Shown here in pieces: positions 41,773 to 45,066 of a stretch of 45,066 nt of DNA. Under the pieces are notes generated by a model. The model made no database searches. It worked only from the letters and a program-made list of their open reading frames with translations, and was not told the DNA's origin. The position numbers and the translations under genes are program-made. Positions within the stretch are counted from its first letter, which is position 1. Every line of letters begins with the position of its first letter. Source of the DNA: Chloroflexota bacterium (lineage in GTDB: Bacteria > Chloroflexota > Limnocylindria > Limnocylindrales > CSP1-4); assembly GCA_025454515.1 (NCBI GenBank), contig JALOOH010000022.1, positions 1-45,066 of the forward strand, in the 5' to 3' direction.

Positions 41773-42656
41773 CGACACGCCAGGGCCTCCGACCCGCCAC
41801 CCTGGAGGACGTCCCCGCGATCGCGCGGATCGCCGCCGCGAGCGACGAGCCGATCGAGACGCCCGGCGTCCCCGGCTCCCCATACGCCGAGCATCTCCTC
41901 GCGCGGGGGACGGTGGTCGTGGCCGAGTCCGATGGCGTCGTGGTGGGGTACGCGGCCGCGGTCCCGATCGGCTCGTGGCGGCACGTGACGGACCTCTTCG
42001 TCCACCCCGCGGCCCGCGGGCACGGCTGGGGCCGCGGCCTCCTCGCCAACATTCTCGAGGGCGCGCCCGCGGCCACCACGTTCGCGTCCGACGATCCGCG
42101 GGCGCTCCCCGTCTACGTGCGCGCCGGGCTCCGGGCACTGTGGCCCAACCTGTACCTGGAGGGCCGGGCCGTCCGCCTGGCCGACCCGGGCCTCGTCGTG
42201 CGCCCCGTCTCGATCGACGAGGCCGCCGCGACCGAGCGCGGCTTCGCCGGCGTGGACCGCGCGGCGGACCACGTGTACTGGGGGACCAGGCGCGAGGCCA
42301 CCCCGTTCCTCGTGCTCGACGGCGCGGAGCCGGTCGGCGCCGGCTGTGCCGTCCACCGCCGCGGCCGGCCTGGCCGGTGGCTGCCGCATCTCGCGATCGC
42401 TCCCGGGGCGGACGCCGTCGCCGTCGCCGTCGCGGCGGTCCATGCCACGGGGGCCGGCGGGCAGGCGTCGCACGCGGGGGCGGAGGTCCGCGGCTCCGCC
42501 GCGCACGCCACGTCGGTGTGCGTGCCCGGCCCGCATCCGGCCCTCCCGGTCCTGCTCGACGCGGGGTTCAAGGTCGTGGACCGCGACATCTTCCTCGCGA
42601 CGTCGCCCACGTTCGTCGACCCCGAGCGCCTGCTGCCGGACCCGAGCCTCCTGTAG
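41769..42656 (+). CDS. GNAT-family N-acetyltransferase (possibly tandem-domain)
   Basis: RPATLEDVPAIARIAAASDEP...VVAESDGVVVGYAAAVPIGSWRHVTDLFVHPAARGHGWGRGLLANIL, followed by a second weaker GNAT-like half. Confidence 0.85.
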   Translation: MTTRQGLRPATLEDVPAIARIAAASDEPIETPGVPGSPYAEHLLARGTVVVAESDGVVVGYAAAVPIGSWRHVTDLFVHPAARGHGWGRGLLANILEGAPAATTFASDDPRALPVYVRAGLRALWPNLYLEGRAVRLADPGLVVRPVSIDEAAATERGFAGVDRAADHVYWGTRREATPFLVLDGAEPVGAGCAVHRRGRPGRWLPHLAIAPGADAVAVAVAAVHATGAGGQASHAGAEVRGSAAHATSVCVPGPHPALPVLLDAGFKVVDRDIFLATSPTFVDPERLLPDPSLL

Positions 42657-42665
42657 CGACGGTCG

Positions 42666-42683
42666 GCCCGCCGGCCGGCGGGC
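42666..42683. terminator. Perfect 18-bp palindrome between convergent genes
   Basis: gcccgccggccggcgggc. Confidence 0.45.
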
Positions 42684-42741
42684 ACGCGGGCGCCCGGGCC
42701 GCCCCGCGTCGCTCGGCAGCCGCCGGCCGGGCCGCCGGCGC

Positions 42742-43233
42742 TCAGGCGTCGCCGAGGTGGTCGATCCGGCTGAAGGCCGCCAGCGCCTCGCGACAGGCGT
42801 CCAGCTCCCGTGCGACCCGCCGCACGATCCACGGGTCCACCCGCGGCGTGTCCTCGATCGCGACCGTCGGCCCGTACGGGCCATCGTCGAGGACGATCCC
42901 GGTCGTCGTCCGGTAGTCGCTGAGCCACGCCGCCTGCAGGCGCACGAGCGCGTCCACGACGACCGCGCGGTCGAAGAGCCAGTCCGCCTCCGCGGCATTC
43001 AGCGCTGCCACGATGTCGTCGAGTCGCACCGCGCGGCCCCGCTCGATCCGTGCGATGAGACGGAGCACCCGGTAGCGCGCGAAGGGGTCGCCCGCCTCGG
43101 CGAGGACCGGCGGACGCGGCGACGCGTCCGGGAGGCCGGGCGGGGCGGGGCGGAGCGCGAGCCGTCCGGGGATCGGTCGGGGGTCGGACACGTCGGGGAG
43201 GCTCCGGCGAGGTGCGGGGATGGGCGCGGCCAC
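42742..43233 (-). CDS. Hypothetical protein
   Basis: ORF with globular C-terminus FARYRVLRLIARIERGRAVRLDDIVAALNAAEADWLFDRAVVVDALVRLQAAWLSDYRTTTGIVLDDGPYGPTVAIEDTPRVDPWIVRRV. Confidence 0.65.
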   Translation of the reverse strand: MAAPIPAPRRSLPDVSDPRPIPGRLALRPAPPGLPDASPRPPVLAEAGDPFARYRVLRLIARIERGRAVRLDDIVAALNAAEADWLFDRAVVVDALVRLQAAWLSDYRTTTGIVLDDGPYGPTVAIEDTPRVDPWIVRRVARELDACREALAAFSRIDHLGDA

Positions 43234-43414
43234 GGCCTCGGGTGCGGCGGGGCGCGGGCGGACGCGGTGTCCGTCCGAGGCAGGATACGCCCCGCGGCCG
43301 GCGCGACCCCACCGTGTCTTAACCGTTTCTTATGCGCACGCGGCACCGTTTCCAGCGACACTGCACGCTACCGCCCGGCGACGCCCATCCTCCCGGCGCG
43401 GACCAGGAGCTGAC

Positions 43415-44905
43415 GTGGACGACGACCGACCGCAGAACGACGCGCCCGGCTGGGGCGCCGCGAACCCGAACCTCGCCGCCGGGCGCCCGCAGGGACCCGC
43501 GTGGGCGCCGCAGCCCGGCGCACAGCAGGCGACGCCCCAGGGCGCCGCGTACGCCACGCCCGCGACGCCGCCGGCCCCGTCCGGAGCCCCCCCGTCCGGC
43601 GGCTGGGTCGCCGCTCCTCCTCCGCCGCGTCGTGGCGGCATCGGCGGCTACATCGCCGTCGCCCTCGCGACGGCGGCGATCTCGGCGGTGCTCGCCTTCT
43701 CCGGCGGCGTCGTCGTCGGCGCCGGGATCGGTGCGAGCGTCGCCGGCGAGATCGCCTCGAACGGGCCGGTGCCGGCCGCCTCCACGAAGCCCGGCGACCC
43801 GAACTCGTTCGGGCTCTTCACCGAGGCGTGGGAGATCCTGCGGAAGAACTACGTCGACCAGGCGGCACTCGAGGCCAAGGACATCACGTACGGCGCGATC
43901 CGCGGGATGACCGACGCGATCGGCGACACCGAGCACACCCGCTTCCTCACGCCGGACGAGCTCGCGCGCCAGGAGCAGGACCTGAGCGGATCGTTCGCCG
44001 GCATCGGCGCGGTCCTCTCCGAGGTCGGCGCCGAGCTCATCGTCCAGTCGGTCATCCCCGGCACTCCCGCCGAGCGCGCGGGCGTGAAGGCCGGCGACCG
44101 GATCCTCGCGGTGGATGGTGCCGACACGACGGGCAAGAGCGTGGACGACGTCGTCCGCGAGGTCCGCGGCGACGAGGGGACGCAGGTCACCCTCACGCTC
44201 GTGCACAAGGGCGAGTCCGACCCGTTCGACGTGACGATCACCCGCGCGGTCATCGCGGTGCCGGCCGTGAGCTGGGCGATGTACCCGGGCACGGACACCG
44301 CGGTGGTCCGCCTCGAGCAGTTCCAGGCGGATTCCGGCGACGACATGATGAAGGCTCTCAAGGCCGCGAAGGAGGCCGGGGCGGAGAGGTTCGTCCTCGA
44401 TCTCCGGGCGAACCCCGGCGGGTACGTCGGCGAGGCGGTCGAGGTCGCCAGCCAGTTCCTCGACGGCGGGACCGTCTACATCCAGCGGAACGCGCAGGAC
44501 GACCGGGAGGCGGTCCCGGCCCTCCCGAACGGCGAGGCGAGATCGCAGCCGCTCGTCGTCCTCGTCGACGCCGGCAGCGCCAGCTCGTCGGAGATCGTCT
44601 CCGGGGCCCTCCAGGACGCGGGCCGCGCGACGCTCGTCGGCGAGAGGACCTTCGGCACGGGCACCGTCCTCACGCCGTACAGGCTCTCCGACGGCTCGGC
44701 GCTCTATGTGGGCACCGTCGAGTGGCTGACGCCCAAGGGCAACGAGATCTGGCGCAGGGGCATCGACCCGGATGTCGTCGTGGCCATCCCCGACGATGGG
44801 CGGATCGTCGTCCCGTCCGAGTTCGCGGAGCTCGGCGCCGACGGCATCGTGAAGGCGAACGACGCGCAGCTGCAGCGGGCGCTCGAGATCCTCGCGCAGG
44901 AGTAG
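43415..44905 (+). CDS. S41-family C-terminal processing peptidase (CtpA-like) with PDZ domain and N-terminal Pro/Ala-rich cytoplasmic tail
   Basis: TM IAVALATAAISAVLAFSGGVVVGA; AIGDTEHTRFLTPDE; PDZ VQSVIPGTPAERAGVKAGDRILAVDG; FVLDLRANPGGYVGEAVEVASQFL; VDAGSASSSEIVSGALQDAGRATLVGERTFGTGTV. Confidence 0.92.
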   Translation: MDDDRPQNDAPGWGAANPNLAAGRPQGPAWAPQPGAQQATPQGAAYATPATPPAPSGAPPSGGWVAAPPPPRRGGIGGYIAVALATAAISAVLAFSGGVVVGAGIGASVAGEIASNGPVPAASTKPGDPNSFGLFTEAWEILRKNYVDQAALEAKDITYGAIRGMTDAIGDTEHTRFLTPDELARQEQDLSGSFAGIGAVLSEVGAELIVQSVIPGTPAERAGVKAGDRILAVDGADTTGKSVDDVVREVRGDEGTQVTLTLVHKGESDPFDVTITRAVIAVPAVSWAMYPGTDTAVVRLEQFQADSGDDMMKALKAAKEAGAERFVLDLRANPGGYVGEAVEVASQFLDGGTVYIQRNAQDDREAVPALPNGEARSQPLVVLVDAGSASSSEIVSGALQDAGRATLVGERTFGTGTVLTPYRLSDGSALYVGTVEWLTPKGNEIWRRGIDPDVVVAIPDDGRIVVPSEFAELGADGIVKANDAQLQRALEILAQE

Positions 44906-44947
44906 ACCGGGCGCGAGGCCGCTTCGCGGGCCCGGGCCGGAGGGCTC

Positions 44948-45013
44948 GGCCGGGTCGGGCCCCCGGTCGCCGCGGCCTTCGCGGGGCCGGCCGGGTCAGG
45001 CCCCTGGTCGGCG
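44948..45013. repeat. Imperfect 25-bp direct repeat, 41-bp period, downstream of S41 peptidase gene
   Basis: ggccgggtcgggcccccggtcgccg (44948-44972) and ggccgggtcaggcccctggtcggcg (44989-45013). Confidence 0.6.
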
Positions 45014-45066
45014 GCGGCGGTCCCGGACGCCGCGCCCGGCGGACCGCGCGAGCCGCCGCGCGAGCA

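Noticed and set aside
1-45066. CRISPR array, IS element, prophage, tRNA/rRNA
   Set aside because: Looked for regular spaced repeats, transposase/integrase motifs and tRNA-like sequences; none recognised by eye. A formal tRNAscan/Infernal run would be decisive.

Overview
A ~45 kb, very GC-rich bacterial chromosomal window. Codon usage and gene content fit a Chloroflexota or actinobacterium-like lineage (inference). I found no rRNA, tRNA, CRISPR array or transposase. About 42 CDSs are supported. Main blocks: (1) an envelope/glycosylation region with GT2, a DUF2723-like membrane protein, a GT-C-like membrane protein, an 1811-aa double GT-C protein whose C-terminal PMT (GT39) module is split by a ~400-aa beta-propeller-like insert, and an ArsR / CDP-alcohol phosphatidyltransferase / two acyltransferases / PHP / PimA-like GT4 operon resembling the phosphatidylinositol-mannoside cluster; (2) secreted repeat and DMFase-beta-like proteins, a cobalamin adenosyltransferase + DUF59 pair, and a sulfur-trafficking locus (cysteine desulfurase, ArsR-rhodanese, DsrE); (3) a translationally coupled heme operon: HTH/helical regulator-hemA-hemCD-hemB-hemL-hemE-hemH-radical SAM/SPASM-hemY; (4) a VapBC-type module, pabB, a serine hydrolase, a DmpA-like S58 peptidase, GNATs and an S41 peptidase. 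Best leads: the interrupted PMT fusion, the radical SAM protein and HTH regulator in the heme operon (no HemQ or coproporphyrinogen dehydrogenase seen in the window), a catalytic Lys-to-Thr change in the S41 protease, an Arg-to-Asn change in HemC, and a bifunctional-nuclease gene with an internal deletion at a 10-bp palindrome. All family calls come from motif recognition by eye; no database search was run.
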